64,000 nucleotides of DNA from the NCBI RefSeq assembly GCF_030272615.1, contig NW_026729207.1, positions 62,001 to 126,000 on the forward strand, written 5' to 3'. The notes under the pieces are model-generated. The model was not told the origin of the DNA, made no database searches, and saw only the letters and a program-made list of their open reading frames with translations. The position numbers were made by a program, and so were the translations under genes. Shown in pieces: positions 24,365 to 36,808 of this stretch; the first letter of the stretch is position 1, and each line of letters begins with the position of its first letter. Origin of the DNA: Cryptomeria japonica (lineage: Eukaryota; Streptophyta; Pinopsida; Cupressales; Cupressaceae).

Positions 24365-26014
24365 TTACCTTTCTATCATACCTAAACCTTTTATGAAGTG
24401 ATCAACCTTCACTCTGGAAAGTGGTTTGGTCAGAATATCTGCAATCTGATCTCTTGTGTTAACATATTCCAATTTGATCACATTTTTGTCTACCATGTCT
24501 CGCACATAATGGTATGGAATCTCAATATGCTTGGATCTGTCATGAAATACTGGATTTATAGAGAGATTTATGCAACTCTGGTTGTCACAATGGATGACAA
24601 TGGGTTTCATGGGCTCACCAAATAGTCCCACAAGCAACTTCCTAAGCCATACTGCCTCTCGAGCAGCCATGGAAGCTGCAATGTACTCGGCCTCAGTGGA
24701 ACTCTGAGCTACAGAAGACTATTTTCTGTAGATCCAAGATATCATGGCTTATCCTAAACTGAAGCAACACCCTGAAGTGATTTTCCTATCAGTCACGCTC
24801 CTAGCCCAATCTGAGTCTATAAATCCATGTAGGTCTAGATCAACTTTCTCATATTTGAGACCAAGGTTTAGAGTACCTTGTAAGTATCTCATTATGTGTT
24901 TCATTGCAATCAAGTGAATTTCCTTAGGTTCACACATAAACTGACTTAAGGCATTGACAACATAACAGATATCTGGCCTTGTATTCACCAGATACATCAG
25001 GGACCCAATCATTTGTTTGTAGAGTGTAGGATCAATGGATTGTGACTATGTTGTTGCTTCCTTAAGTTTATATAAATTTGTTTCCACGGGAGAGGTCATA
25101 GTTCTGCAGTTATGCATTCCGACTCTCTTCAAAATGTCCAAGGTATACTTTCCTTGGTTTAGTATAATATTTTCAGAATTTTGCCATATTTCCAAACCTA
25201 GGAAGTAATCAAGGAGTCCCAAGTCCTTCATATCAAATTCTTTAGATAAATCTTTCTTAAATTGATCTATGGGGTGATCTACTCCTATGATTAGTAAGTC
25301 ATCAACATATAAAATCAATACTAACATATCACCTTTATTTTGTTTGTAGTAGAGATTTGGATCTGCATCATTTTTAGAGAAGCCTAGTTTAGAGAGACAG
25401 GTATGAATTCTTTCATACTAGGCCGTGGGAGCCTATTTAAGCCCATAGAGAGCTTTCTTGAGTCTGCACACATGAGACTCTGCACCTTGAATTTCAAATC
25501 CTTCAGGTTGCTCTAGGTAGACTTCTTCTGAGATCTCACCATTAAGAAATGTTGTCTTAACATCCATCTGGTGCACCTTCCACCCTTTTGTTGCTGCAAT
25601 GGCTAGTACTGTTCTTACTAAGGTATATCTGGCTACAGGTGCAAAGGTTTCTTCATAATCTATTCCTTCCCTTTGAGAGAACCCTCTAGCAACAAATCTG
25701 GCCTTGTGCTTTTCAATACTGCCATCTGCAGCATGTTTCATTCTAAAAAGCCATTTAGATGACACAACTGATTTCTTAGTAGGCATAGGAATGATCTCCC
25801 AAACATCATACTTCATAATGGACTGATACTCTTTAGACATGGCATCCTTCCATACTTTATGTTTAAGTGCATCTGATACATTGTTTGGTTCAACTTTAGA
25901 GAGATCATTCATAAGAGCAACATAGCTAGTGAACTTATTAGGTTTTTTGCTTTCCCTGAAGGTTCTTGAAGGAGCAACAAACTTCTGAGCTTCTGCTACA
26001 GTCTGGTGGCCCAT
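24365..26014 (-). pseudogene. Copia-A reverse transcriptase and RNase H
   Basis: One frame runs from MGHQTVAEAQKF to VDHFIKGLGMIER. It shows KARFVARGFSQREGIDYEETFAPV, QMDVKTTFLNG, CRLKKALYGLK, LILYVDDLLIIG (catalytic pair intact, near 25300), QMIGSLMYL, and RNase H motifs HCDNQSCINLS and KHIEIPYHYVRD. Stops fall after LYGLK (25430), after KEATT (25045), after CCFSLG (24748) and near 24720. Otherwise the domain is nearly continuous, so decay is moderate. It reads in a different frame from the integrase upstream. Confidence 0.92.
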
Positions 26015-27440
26015 AGAGGTCTTTTCTTGAATTTTTCTCTAGGTGGGATTGGATTTTCACCTATAGTTTCCTCAAGACTCTCCCTCTGAAGCTCAGGAGT
26101 AGGGTCTTCTTCTATGTTAGGAGTGGGGATATAGATTTCAGGTTCTATTGTACTTAGGGCTCTTTTGAAGACTAAGTCTTCTTCAAAGATTACATCCCTA
26201 CTAAGTTCAATATTTCTCTGACCATGTATATATATTCTATAGGCCTTGGATGTTTCACTATATCCTACAAGTATTCCTATTTTTCCAGAAGGTTCTAGTT
26301 TTAGTCTTTTCTCTTTACGTACATGTATATAGACAGGACACCCAAATATCCTAAGGTGGCTGATATCTAGCTTTAGTTTAGTAAATACTTCTTCAGGAGT
26401 TTTATCTTCAAGATGTGAGTGAGGACATCTGTTTTGTATATACACAGAAGTGTTAGTTACTTCTATCCAAAGATTGATATTTAGATTTTGATCAAGAATC
26501 ATGACTTTGGCAGCTTCTACAATTGTCCTATTTTTCCTCTCAGCTACCCCATTTTGTTGAGGATTATAAGGTATTGTTATCTCCCTCTTAATCCTTGAGT
26601 TTTTACAAAAATCTCTAAATAATTCTGATGTGTATTCCCCCCCATTATCAGTCCTTAGGGTTTTGATTTTATTACCTAAGTAGTTCTCTGTCAGTGATTT
26701 AAACTCTTTAAACCTACTAAGGATCTCTTCTGATTCTTTACACTTCAAAAAGTAGATCCAAGTTTTCCTAGAGTAGTCATCAACAAATATTACATAATAC
26801 AAACATCCTTCTAGAGAGGGAGTAGACATGGGTCCACATACATTAGAATGAACTAACTCTAATACTTTGCTTGTTTTCCTAGTACTATTATGGAAGGAAC
26901 CCTTGATATTTTTACCTAGGGTACATCCCTTGCATGCCTCTGAATGATATTGCTGCAACTTAGGTAAACCCGTGACAAGGTTTCCCATAGATGACAAAGC
27001 TCTATAGTTCAGGTGGCCTAGTCTTCTATGCCAGACCTCATTTGCATTTGTTTCTTCATGAATTAGGGCTAGGTTGGGCTCTGTGTATAGCTCATATAGA
27101 TAGCCTTGTCTTTGACCAATGACTTTAGCTTTCTTGATGGAAGAATTTCTTGGCCAAGCCAACACCTTGTTCTCCATGAAGGTTACTTTGAATCCATTAT
27201 CTTCTAGGGATAATATGGAGACTAGATTTCTCTTGATGCTGGGGACATACAGTACTCCTTTGAGTTTCAATGATATGCCTGTCTTCAGTTTGATGGTGCA
27301 GGAACCAATTCCTCTAACTAGATGTGAGGAATCATCTCCGACGGTTACTTCGTCTTCAATATCCTCTGTCATGGAGTTTAGCACTTCTCTAAACCCTGTA
27401 ATGTGTCTGGATGAACCACTGTCGATCACCCAAGAGTTAG
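25996..27440 (-). pseudogene. Copia-A protease and integrase
   Basis: The frame opens with the protease motif SWVIDSGSSRHITG, then the pre-integrase zinc site WHRRLGHLNY..CKGCTLGK, and the integrase core. Catalytic residues: LVHSNVCGPM has asparagine where the first aspartate is normal; RTDNGGEY and NGVAERKNRT keep the others. The C-terminus includes GILVGYSETSKAYRIY. A frameshift near 26010 separates it from RT. The 477-codon open stretch is the longest in the window. Confidence 0.92.
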
Positions 27441-28264
27441 ACTTAATTGATACATGGCTTGTAAGTGCTGAGTAGAGGACATAGTTCTGGGAGTCATCTT
27501 CTCTTTTAGATTTTCCTGCTCTGGTAAATGTGGCTTGTTTGGCTCTCTCTGGACACTTTGCAACAAAGTGCCCGAACTTATTGCACCTATAGCATTGAAT
27601 ATGTGATAAGTCTCTCTTTGAAGTGTTCTTGCCTTGATGACCCTTCCTCTTCCTAAATTGCTTCTTCTTGGTTGTCTTATTTGTGTTAGTATTTAGGACT
27701 TAAAGGTCTTCATCTATGTTCTTTTGTTTTATTCCCATTTTGTTCAATCTTGATTCTTCTTGGAGATAATCGTCCCTTAATCTTTCAAACTTAGGATATT
27801 TGGATCTTGCATTGATGCCTTGGATGAATGTACTCCATCTGCTAGGAAACCCATCTAGAGCAATGAGTATTAACTCTTTGCTTTGGATCTCGTAATCCAG
27901 AGTTGCTAGTTCATCTCTTAGAATTGGTATCTACATAAAGTAGGCATTGATTGTCTCCCCCTTGTTCATGGTGATATGATTTATTTCTTGTTTTAATGCC
28001 AGAGTTTGACTTGCATTTGATATCTCAAATGTGCTTTCAAGTGCTTTGAACATTTTATAGGCTGTTTGATATTTTCTTATGATGGGATTTTTCATTTCCT
28101 TCAATCCATGCGGTTTTGTCAGGTTCATTTTTAGGTTGATCATTTTTAGTTTGAACAAATGAATCCACTTTGTTCTCCTTTAAGATCATATGGATTCTGA
28201 ATTTCCAGGCTGAAAAATCATCGCCACCTCTGAGTCTGTCTTCGAATCTGATAGTGCTAGCCAT
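27441..28264 (-). pseudogene. Copia-A gag
   Basis: It begins MASTIRFEDRLRGGDDFSAWKFRIHMILKE, the usual Copia gag N-terminus, soon after the primer-binding site. A frameshift falls in the stretch 28055-28158, and stops follow NAYFM (near 27930) and NIDEDL. The nucleocapsid knuckle IQCYRCNKFGHFVAKCPERA (27545-27605) is complete. Downstream it runs into the protease without a break in frame. Confidence 0.85.
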
Positions 28265-28353
28265 TGGAGAAATGTGATGTAGTATATAACCTTGTTCTTA
28301 AATTATTCACAAAATTGAATAGCCTCAAGTTCAATCATGTGGCTTTGGTACCA

Positions 28354-28996
28354 TGTAAATGTTATTGCAATTTCCAATTTAGTGAACAAGTTATATACTA
28401 GATGATGTATTTAAGATTTATTACTATGACAATAATATTATCATCTTTCTTTTCTGCACGTGTAGAGGATGAACATGTATCGATTTTAATGTCATCCTTT
28501 TCTTTTGAATGATGTATATATAGTAAGACAACCATGATCAAGTGGAACCTTGATCGGACATGTCTTTTAGACATGTTCGACCAAGATGTCACTTGGTCGT
28601 GACTTGTCTACCGATTCACTTAGTGTTATGATAACTAATTGGTATCAAAGTAAATGATAACAGATCGATATAAACACACCCAATAATGAATCGGTGTTAA
28701 TAGAAAACAATAACAGATTGATATAAACACTCCCGATAATGAATTGGTGTTAATAGAAAACAAGTCCGATCACAAATAGCATTAGATCGACACTTAACTA
28801 TGTTAAGAAGGTCGTCGATCTAATCCATCTTTATCAATATCATAATTATGATCAATGTTACAGTCTGATAAACATATTCAGTTTGGAAAGCATAAATTAG
28901 ATAATCTAACAGCATAGATGAGTAAACCAAAATAGAATAGAAGAGATTAATGAGTTAGGAAAGTCTTATCTTGTTGAAGCTACTAATGCATTAACA
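28354..28996 (-). repeat. Copia-A 5' LTR
   Basis: TG..CA ends, 643 bp. The same TATA box and inverted repeat (28533-28601) are present. As the upstream LTR on the coding strand it would have driven transcription toward 28353. Confidence 0.95.
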
Positions 28997-29001
28997 CTCT
29001 T

Positions 29002-29690
29002 GAGGTATCAATAAGTATGCCATGCACCCAGAAACTCTCATATGTTCTATATTATGGTTCCTTTTGTTCCAAGCTTCTTCTGGTGTTTTATTTACCACTA
29101 CTTTTGTTGGACATATATTTAATATGTATACCAAGCATGCAACTGATTCATCCCAATACTCATTTGGTAGATTTTTTTCTTTTACCATACTTCATGCCAT
29201 TTGCATAATTGTTATATTATTTCTCTTTGCTATTCCATTTTTTTGAGTGTACCTTGTTGTAAATTATTTTCTTATGCCAATTTCTTTGTAAAAAATCTAA
29301 AAATCACTTGAGATATATTCACCAACTTAATTAGTTCTCAATGCTTTGATATAGTAACCACTTTATTTTTCATATTTTGCATTAAACTCTTTAAAATCAG
29401 AAAATATATTTGTATTTCAAAAAATAAACCCATACTTTCCCACTAAAATGATCAATAAATGTCAAGAAATAAAGTCTTCCACTTATGGATGGTGTTTGCA
29501 TTGGTCCACAAAGATCTAAATGCTCTATCTCAAGTGGTTGTTTTTCTGTATAAGCCTCCCTAACTAGAAATTTGTTTCTATGTTTATTTTCCAATATGAA
29601 ACTCTCACATGTTGTCTTAAGTGGCTCTATTGGTGGCAATCCATATACCATTCCTTTCTTATATAACAAATGTAATCCTTTGAATAATAG
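29002..29690 (-). pseudogene. Copia-1 integrase, part beyond Copia-A
   Basis: Continues the Copia-1 gene after the Copia-A insertion. Minus-strand segments include KNLPNEYWDESVACLVYILN and TPEEAWNKRNHNIEHMRVSGCMAYLL (28991-29188) and LEIEHLDLCGPMQTPSISGRLYFLTFIDHFSGK (29397-29669), with the first catalytic aspartate kept. The element breaks at about 29690; protease, gag and its 5' LTR are missing. The matching part of Copia-2 is 43046-44015. Confidence 0.85.
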
Positions 29691-32116
29691 GAATATGATA
29701 GCTCTAAGATACGTATGATAGACACAAGAGGCCTATTAAAAACTTAAGATACTTATGAAAGTCTCAAGAGACCCATGACAATCCCATGAGACCTATCATC
29801 ATGAAAAGAGACTTATAGAAATCCATAAAGTTAGGCATTTATATAATCTCATTACATGACAAATAATGATGGTACACATGTCAAAAATTGATTGGTCATA
29901 ATTTTGTGATATGAATAGTCATATATACTTCATTTTAAAAAAAACTATTTGTGCCCTAACAACACAACCTAGCTATGTTATAGGTTTGACTACCTTGAGA
30001 AACTAGGAATATTTAATTTTATAATAATTTAGTCACTTTCATCATGGGTTATCATTAATTTCACATGACTTTTATAAATATTATATCGTATAATAGTTTG
30101 AGTATAAGTGATTTCAATGAATTCTAGAAACTAGTCTTGCATGCCTCGTCAATGATTCATATCTAGCAAACTTTAACTTCAATGAATGCTTATTTTTTGA
30201 AAAGAATTGGAGAGAAATTATTGGAATTACCATTTGTTTTATATAGGAAAGGAGATGAGATAAAATAAGTGTGCATTATTTGATAGAAGGATTGATATTG
30301 AATGAATATAGGAAAAGGTGTAAAACAAAGATATAGAGAATAGTTAGTGATAAAAAAATTGATTCTTGGGAACAACAATAATATAAAAAGGAGTACAAAG
30401 GAGATATGAGAGAAGAACTTTACAAAGAATGTGTTGGAAACCGATAATTCCAATAGGGTTGAGTGTCATACAATGCCATTCTACAGTTCCTGGATTATTT
30501 TATAGTTTAGCTTGTTTCCATAAAACTCTCTAGCATGCTTTAGTGTATATAATGTAATAAATTTATTTTTTAGTATTGTTTTCAATTTTTGGCATGGTTT
30601 CCTATAGATTTTGTAAACTCATTTGATTTATTTATGTCATGAAAAATAATGTATTTAATGACATTTTGATACAGCTCTATTCTTCTTGTTTAATCAGTGT
30701 ATGCAAAGAAAATTAATATTTCTTTTTTGTAAAATATCTATATTCAAAAATTTGTTTTTTTTTATTTTCTAAGTATAAATCTACCAATATTATCTAGGAT
30801 TGTATTTAAAAGTCCTCATTTGGCAGCAAACTAGGTGATTTTATTAAAATTTCATTATGTAAAAAACTAATTATTTGTCAATCTCAAAATTCAATAGAAG
30901 TGATTATGATTATTGGTGCATTAAAATGATGACATTTTTTTGAGTAAAATAATTATAGAAAATTGTAAAAATTAGGTATTAAGAGCCTGTTGATTGGAAT
31001 AACTTATAACCAGTGATAAAATGATTAAGGAGGCAAATAATACTAATGTACAAGATTTATTGCACAGTCTAATAGCTCCTGATAAGAGCTTATTTCCATC
31101 AATTTTAGATGCATATATAGCTAAGACTGCTTGAAATAATATAAAAGAGATATCTAAGAATGATTGAAAGAATATAAAAGAATCTTATGAAGGCAGTGAC
31201 CAGATCAAGGTTGTCAAGCTACAAACCTTGAAAATGGAATTTCACAAATTTAAAAATGTAGGAAGCTGAAATGTGAGTGATTAATATGTAAGGTTAAACG
31301 ATTTTGTTAATAAAATGGCTACTCTCAAAAAAATTATCAACAAATAAGTTATCATAAAAAATGTGTTGATGTCTCTAACAACAAGGTGGAACAATTGTAT
31401 CATCATCATTGAAGAGAGGAAAGATTTGTTTATCATTTAGTATGATAACCTTGTGAGATATCTTATTTCACATTATGAACGATTGAGAGATTCATCTTTA
31501 GAAGTTAATGATAAATATTTTTCCTCTAAGTTACATATTTCAAAGAAGGAAGATGTCAATACTAGCTCCAAAATAATCAATATCAAGGGAAAGGAAAAAT
31601 TAGAATTCTTCAACAGGAAACACAAGACGAAGTGGTCCAAGAGGAAGAGTTATAGACAAATTTGACAAGAAAATATCCAATATTTTTAATTAAAGTAATT
31701 GGGGAAGGGCCCCAACTTGTTATACATTAGATGACATTCATCAAACGTAAAGAGAAAATAGCAGGTTTATACATAGGTAAAACTTTCAACAAGGCCACAC
31801 TGTTGCAATGCAAATACATATAGAGATCTAAAATGGGGCCGAGAAGCAAGATTAGAGGAACAATGTGAGATCTATGAGAAGGTATAGAATGAACCTTTTT
31901 TATTTTTGCGAACAACTCTTCATAAAGAATCCATAACAAGAGAAGAAAAAGGAATAGTATTTTCTAAACCAAGTGGTGCCTCAACAGAGTCTGAGAGAGG
32001 AGCCACTAAACCTAGGAGAGGGATATGGTAGTCTAGGGAAAGAGAATTTAGGAGCAGTGAATGAATAAGTCAATTACTTGAGAGAGCCCCTGATTGATCC
32101 AACAAGGAATCAGTAG
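29690..32116 (+). repeat. Repeat segment shared with 48920-51304
   Basis: Colinear with 48920-51304 at high identity by eye. It contains the end of a 20-bp minisatellite (29695-29825), noncoding AT-rich DNA (29826-31000), half of a Copia gag gene and a LINE 3' end. It leads directly into block B, as its partner leads into block C. In block A this flank has been replaced by the element at 1-1603. Confidence 0.8.
31120..31680 (+). pseudogene. Copia gag, 5' half (copy in the segment before block B)
   Basis: Frames patched by eye give ESYEGSDQIKVVKLQTLKMEF, KNVG, then LISHYERLRDSS and a basic GNTRRSGPRGRV stretch ending just before the zinc knuckle at KKISNI. This matches plant Copia gag (UBN2-type). 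The knuckle lies 3 kb further on at 34745-34830. The parallel copy in front of block C is 50360-50885. Family resemblance to Copia-3 is close (its basic GRGRGRFDRRNIQCYHC region aligns). Confidence 0.7.
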
Positions 32117-34740
32117 TGTTGGTGTTTCCAACTGATTATCTAGAATTTCCTATAAGATAACCAATCTTAATCCATAAATTTTAGACAAGTGACGAGCAAA
32201 TTGGATTTAACCAAAAGGTAGAAATGATCTATACTTTAGGATCTACAAGACATATGGGGGTGACCCTTTACAATATTTAATGGATTTGTAATAAAGTGGA
32301 CTAATATTGCTAAAATGCAGATTGCTCTCAATGAGTATCAACTAGATTATCCTAAATTTAATGCTGAATTGGCAAGATCCATGGTTATTTATCACTATTG
32401 GGTAAAATTGAGAGAAAGATCTAACCTACACCTACTCCTACAAATAGAAAAGAAAAGAGATCAATAATATTTTAGATGGTGCCTAAAATTCACTTAAATT
32501 CTCAAAGATCAATGTCTAATCCAAGTGAGAGAGTCATAATTGTGAGAACATTGAATATCTTCATGAACCTTTAACTACTTAGCTACCTAGACCTCACACA
32601 TTAATGATTGACACCAAATAAAGTCAAGAAATCACTCTAAATTTTTCTTAATGATTGCTATTACACCTCTCAATTCACTGAAATAAATCCACAACATTTA
32701 ATTCCTTCCTTAGAGAGAACATATAAACAAGATTCCGACCAATTGTACAAGTGTCAAAATTAAATTGTCCTATACAAGGGTATCCTATAGTACGTATACA
32801 TTTTCATATAGGACAAAACTGATTTGTGCTCTTAAAAAGAGAATTTATGAATATAACAATTTCTTTCAAATTCAGCACTTCCTTTGGCTTATTTTCCTCA
32901 TGTGATGCTTAATGGATTATTTGATAGGACAAAATTTTTTATTGTTGTTTTGATGGTGAAGAGGAGTCTGAGTCTAAGAGAACAAGAAAATTATAAATAT
33001 GACACAAATCAACATCTTTCCACTAAGTAGGAGATATAAAAAATGTGATGATATTTGAATGAAATCGTTTAATACACCAAGTAGCGTTTCCATTGGAGAT
33101 CATCAACTTTATGAAAAATTTCAATAGAAAGGGGTTTGGAGAGGTCTACATCCAACAAGGTCCTTGTGAAGGAGGTATGGGAGAAGTGTTGGAGACATAT
33201 GTGATGATTGATTTTATAGATATGTAATAAGATGTATGAGGTCCTCTCTAAGTCTTGAATCAGATCACAATCACCATAATTATATTTGGTGGCCACCTTG
33301 ATAGGAGTTATGCTTGTCCCTTGTTTAGGTTGACCTAGTTGATGTTTGCAGAGATGAAGATGGTATATATAGAAGGTCAAATTAGTGTGCTGGTGTTTCT
33401 TTGATGGTAGTTATGTGGGGAAGATGATATATAAATTATTTCCTATTATTATCATTATAGAAGTTTGTGACATGCAAAGATAGTGAATGTGGAAGTGATT
33501 GTTGATAGAGTTTGTTTCTTGTAACAAAGATTCAAGGATAACTTCATAATTGGGCAATGACTTCGTTTAACTCACTCAAATTTTTAGGGTGTTCATGTAT
33601 ATTTCCATTGAGTAGTGAGCTTTATCCTAGAATTTATTTGTATCTTACCTTGGATAAAGCCTACAAGTCCTTTCTATCTTGCCCTTAGATAGTAGACCTT
33701 AGGTTGCAAGACTTCTAGGCGGTAGTGTGCTTCCATGGTAGTGTTTAAAATAAATTGTAATGATATCATATATATTGCGAGTTAATTGTCACCATGGTTT
33801 TTCCTTGTTTAGGGGTTTCCACATAAATCTAGTGTTCCCCTATGCATTGTGTTTTATGGTTTCATGTTGCATTACTACTTATTATGTTTTTGAAGATTAA
33901 TGGATTAAACTTAAAATGTTTTTAGGTCCAGACCAATTCACCCCGCTTGTCTCTAAATCCTGAAGTGTGTTCAATAGGAAGAGACTAGTATTAGGGTCAA
34001 CTTTGATAAATCTACCCAATTTTTTGCCTCTATATTCATGGGTGGCAGTGCACCAAAAGTGCAATGAGAGGTGAGAGAGATGAACCTAAGTGAGAGAAAC
34101 CTCAATAGGATCAATTAGGGGAATTAAATGATGGGGTCCAAGGTTAGAGAGATAAAGAATGAGAATCCTATTTGTAGAGGCCAATAGAAGGGACAACATC
34201 CCTATCATTAGTATTATCAAATTAAATAACAAAGAACCAACAAGCATGAGAATAAATATCCATCTTACCTATCACCACAAGGTTTGAATATACAAATATC
34301 TAGGGGTGGAATAATATGGGAGACAACGACAATTGATTGAATCTTCTGATTAGAACATTTTTTTTTGTAATAATAAATGCAGTCTAAAATCTTCTTGCCC
34401 AAAAATACCTCTAGAATAGAGGAGGAGCATCGGAGGCAATTTTCTAGAGGAACTAAAGGACTCGAGAGGTTTTTTGGAGTGGGTTTGTAAACATACTCTT
34501 GAGTGCGTAATTTACTAACATGCAATCTTTCACTGGATGGGTGTTTTGCTAAAAGGGTGAGTCAGAGTTGGAAATATCCACAGTGATAGTACAAATAGGG
34601 GAGCCTCTACCAAAAGGGATTTAAAGAGGAGAATTTTTAATGGCTGCAATGGGAAAGTGTATCAGGTTTGAAATTTGAGGACTAGAGGCCATTGGTGGTA
34701 AAAAAAAATTCAATAGATAAAATACTTATAGAGATAAAAA
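31681..34740 (-). mobile_element. Composite insertion in Copia gag, LINE 3' end at its left edge
   Basis: The left edge reads, on the minus strand, TTGGGGCCCTTCCCCAATTA..TTAATTAAAAA, a typical plant LINE 3' terminus. The gag sequence around AAAATATYCAWTGTT is present on both sides (end at about 31680; restart at about 34738), as expected of a target duplication of some 14-16 bp. The interior contains block B sequence and the degraded Copia LTR at 33187-33976, so it is itself a nest. The C copy begins at 50886. The 5' extent of the LINE is not clear. Confidence 0.45.
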
Positions 34741-35145
34741 AATATTCATTGTTACCATTGTGATAGGTATGACCATTTTGAAATGGATTGCAGATTGGAA
34801 TCTTGTGAATTTTTAATCATTTTATGTAATCATTACACGTTCACATCAAATCATATCAAACATAAAAAATGGAACTAATCAAAAAAAGTATCTAACTCTC
34901 CTTTAAGACTAAAGTTGGATCTTATTTTGATTATTTTAACTAATGAAATTATATTTATCTTACTGGCGAACATATATTACCATTATTGTGGCCACTTAGT
35001 CAGCCATCAATTAATTAATTACAACATATCCAGTTATCAATTAGGTACAACTACATTTTTGCTACAACTTATATTATTCGATCTCCTACAAAGAGGAACT
35101 AATTGTGAAGCAGATTAAATTATGCGTCAACAAAACAAGTACTCA

Positions 35146-35820
35146 ATATCCCCTTCGTTGCAAGTCACAACTTAGTATTAATCAAACTAATTTCTAATAT
35201 AGTATAAACTGGCTATAATTCTAATGAGATGTATGGTTCAACTAGGTCAAAATATTTATGTAAAGAATTTGGTATTATTGGCCTTACATTTGATCATCAT
35301 GGCTATTGAAGCCAAGTCAATCATTAAAAGTAACAGATAGCTTAGGGCTTCTACAATATCTCTGGATGCTACTCAGTCTAGTAATCGAAGAATCTTTAAC
35401 TTACAAAATTATGGTGTAGTGGGTAATGGAGTGCATGACAATACTGAGGTCCCCTTATCATTTATTCTTTTGTTACTAATATTAGATATTATTTATTGCC
35501 ACTTTTACCATTTCTATCTTGAGTAACAAAAAGTTTACATCTTATTAACAAGGACTCCAAAATATTGTATCTTATTAATATTCTAATGCTTTTCAGGCAT
35601 TTACTAATGCATGGAATGATGCCTGTAAAGTGTCGTTAAGAAATTTGTATGTGTCAAGTGAGAAGACTTTTCTGGTTAACAATCTAAATTTCCACGGACC
35701 GTGTCAGCCTAGCTTCACATTTTAGGTGTAAAATTTGAACATAACCCTAAAGGATTCAAAAACAATGGATTTAATACATGAAGTCCATTTTATCGAAATG
35801 TTGTATACATGTATGCTAAA
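35146..35820 (+). pseudogene. Polygalacturonase fragment PG2 (exons 1-2)
   Basis: Matches the PG1 promoter, exon 1, intron 1, exon 2 and start of intron 2. Exon 1 is 35224-35448 and exon 2 is 35597-35725, with exactly the PG1 exon lengths (225 and 129 bp) and AG/GT borders. Exon 1 has a stop after SNR (TAG) and reads VVGNG where PG1 has AVGDG. Exon 2 ends in TAG, where PG1 has CAG before the donor. Most of the untranslated leader is lost. The copy breaks in intron 2 at about 35820 and joins sequence that in block C lies 3' of a PG copy, so the missing part is an internal deletion. Confidence 0.92.
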
Positions 35821-36808
35821 TTACTTACTATTCATTTAAGTTAATAACTATTCATTCATAGGTATACTTGGGTACTGCTATCCATACAAGATAGTTATTA
35901 GCCCCAATTCAAGACAACATCTAAGCATACAGGTTAGGTATTTGTTCATTTGTGATAGAGTCCACACAATTGATATATGACACCTATCTTACTTAAGCAT
36001 GGGATAAGTATGTGCTCTTTCTAGATTATTATAAATCATTGGAACCATTTGAGTCCTAAGTTGCATCCTTAAAGACTATACTTCCCATCGGAAGTGGAAC
36101 AAGGTCATCATCCTTAGATTAATTAATCATATATACAAGCTTGAAACCCACCTCAAAATTCATCCTATGGCCTTGGGGATTCAAGTGATCCTTCATAATC
36201 CTCCTTATTATGAATATCTTTTATTCTATTATTATGTTAATAATTGAACCCCCTCACTCAATCATTATCTTGAGTAATTATTTACTATAATGCTTACCCC
36301 TCTAAAATCACATCTTTGATTGCCTGCATACTAGGGACATAGTTCATCCCTAAATTTCCTATATAGATTGCTTCTAAATGGGATCAAGAACTATTTAGTT
36401 CTACCTTCTAACTAAATTTCATGTAAACTATATAGTGGGTATTCAACCCTTTCTAAAGTCTTTATCCCAGACAATTCCTTTATGGTCACTACAAACAATG
36501 GGAATCTCATAAAGTAAAAAGGTTACATATTGGCCCCTTTCTTGTTTACCTAATTCCACTAGGTCATAATCCTATGATCACGTCAGCCTTATCCTATGTG
36601 TCAAAATAAAAAAATATTGAAATCCAACTAAAATCATTCATTCGAATAATTGCATTAGGTTTATTAAAATTTATCAAATTCGGTTTTCAATCTATTTTTA
36701 GAATTTCCCATCCCTTGGATCTTAACTTCACAATGTCCCTTATTACTCCCTAGTGATATATAGGGATGATTTCATAGATGTCATTATTCCAATTTTATTA
36801 GGTGATCA
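35821..36808 (+). repeat. Noncoding segment shared with 59902-60884
   Basis: About 1 kb, colinear with block C, starting TTACTTACTATT and ending TTATTAGGTGAT. No coding is visible. In block C it follows the PG3 3' flank. The next 125 bp (36809-36933) are found only in block B. Confidence 0.8.

Larger units (their letters stand above)
23187..28996 (-). mobile_element. Copia-A, complete but decayed LTR retrotransposon
   Basis: Length 5810 bp, LTRs 23187-23829 and 28354-28996 (643 bp each), 5-bp target duplication CTCTT at 23182-23186 and 28997-29001. The primer-binding site beside the 5' LTR reads TGGTACCAAAGCC (complement of 28341-28353), close to the initiator-methionine tRNA type; the polypurine tract CTAGGAGGGAG abuts the 3' LTR. 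My hand count finds about 45 substitutions between the LTRs (near 7 percent). The sister element Copia-2 has the empty site at 43332-43336. It carries gag, protease, integrase, RT and RNase H in Copia order. Confidence 0.96.
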
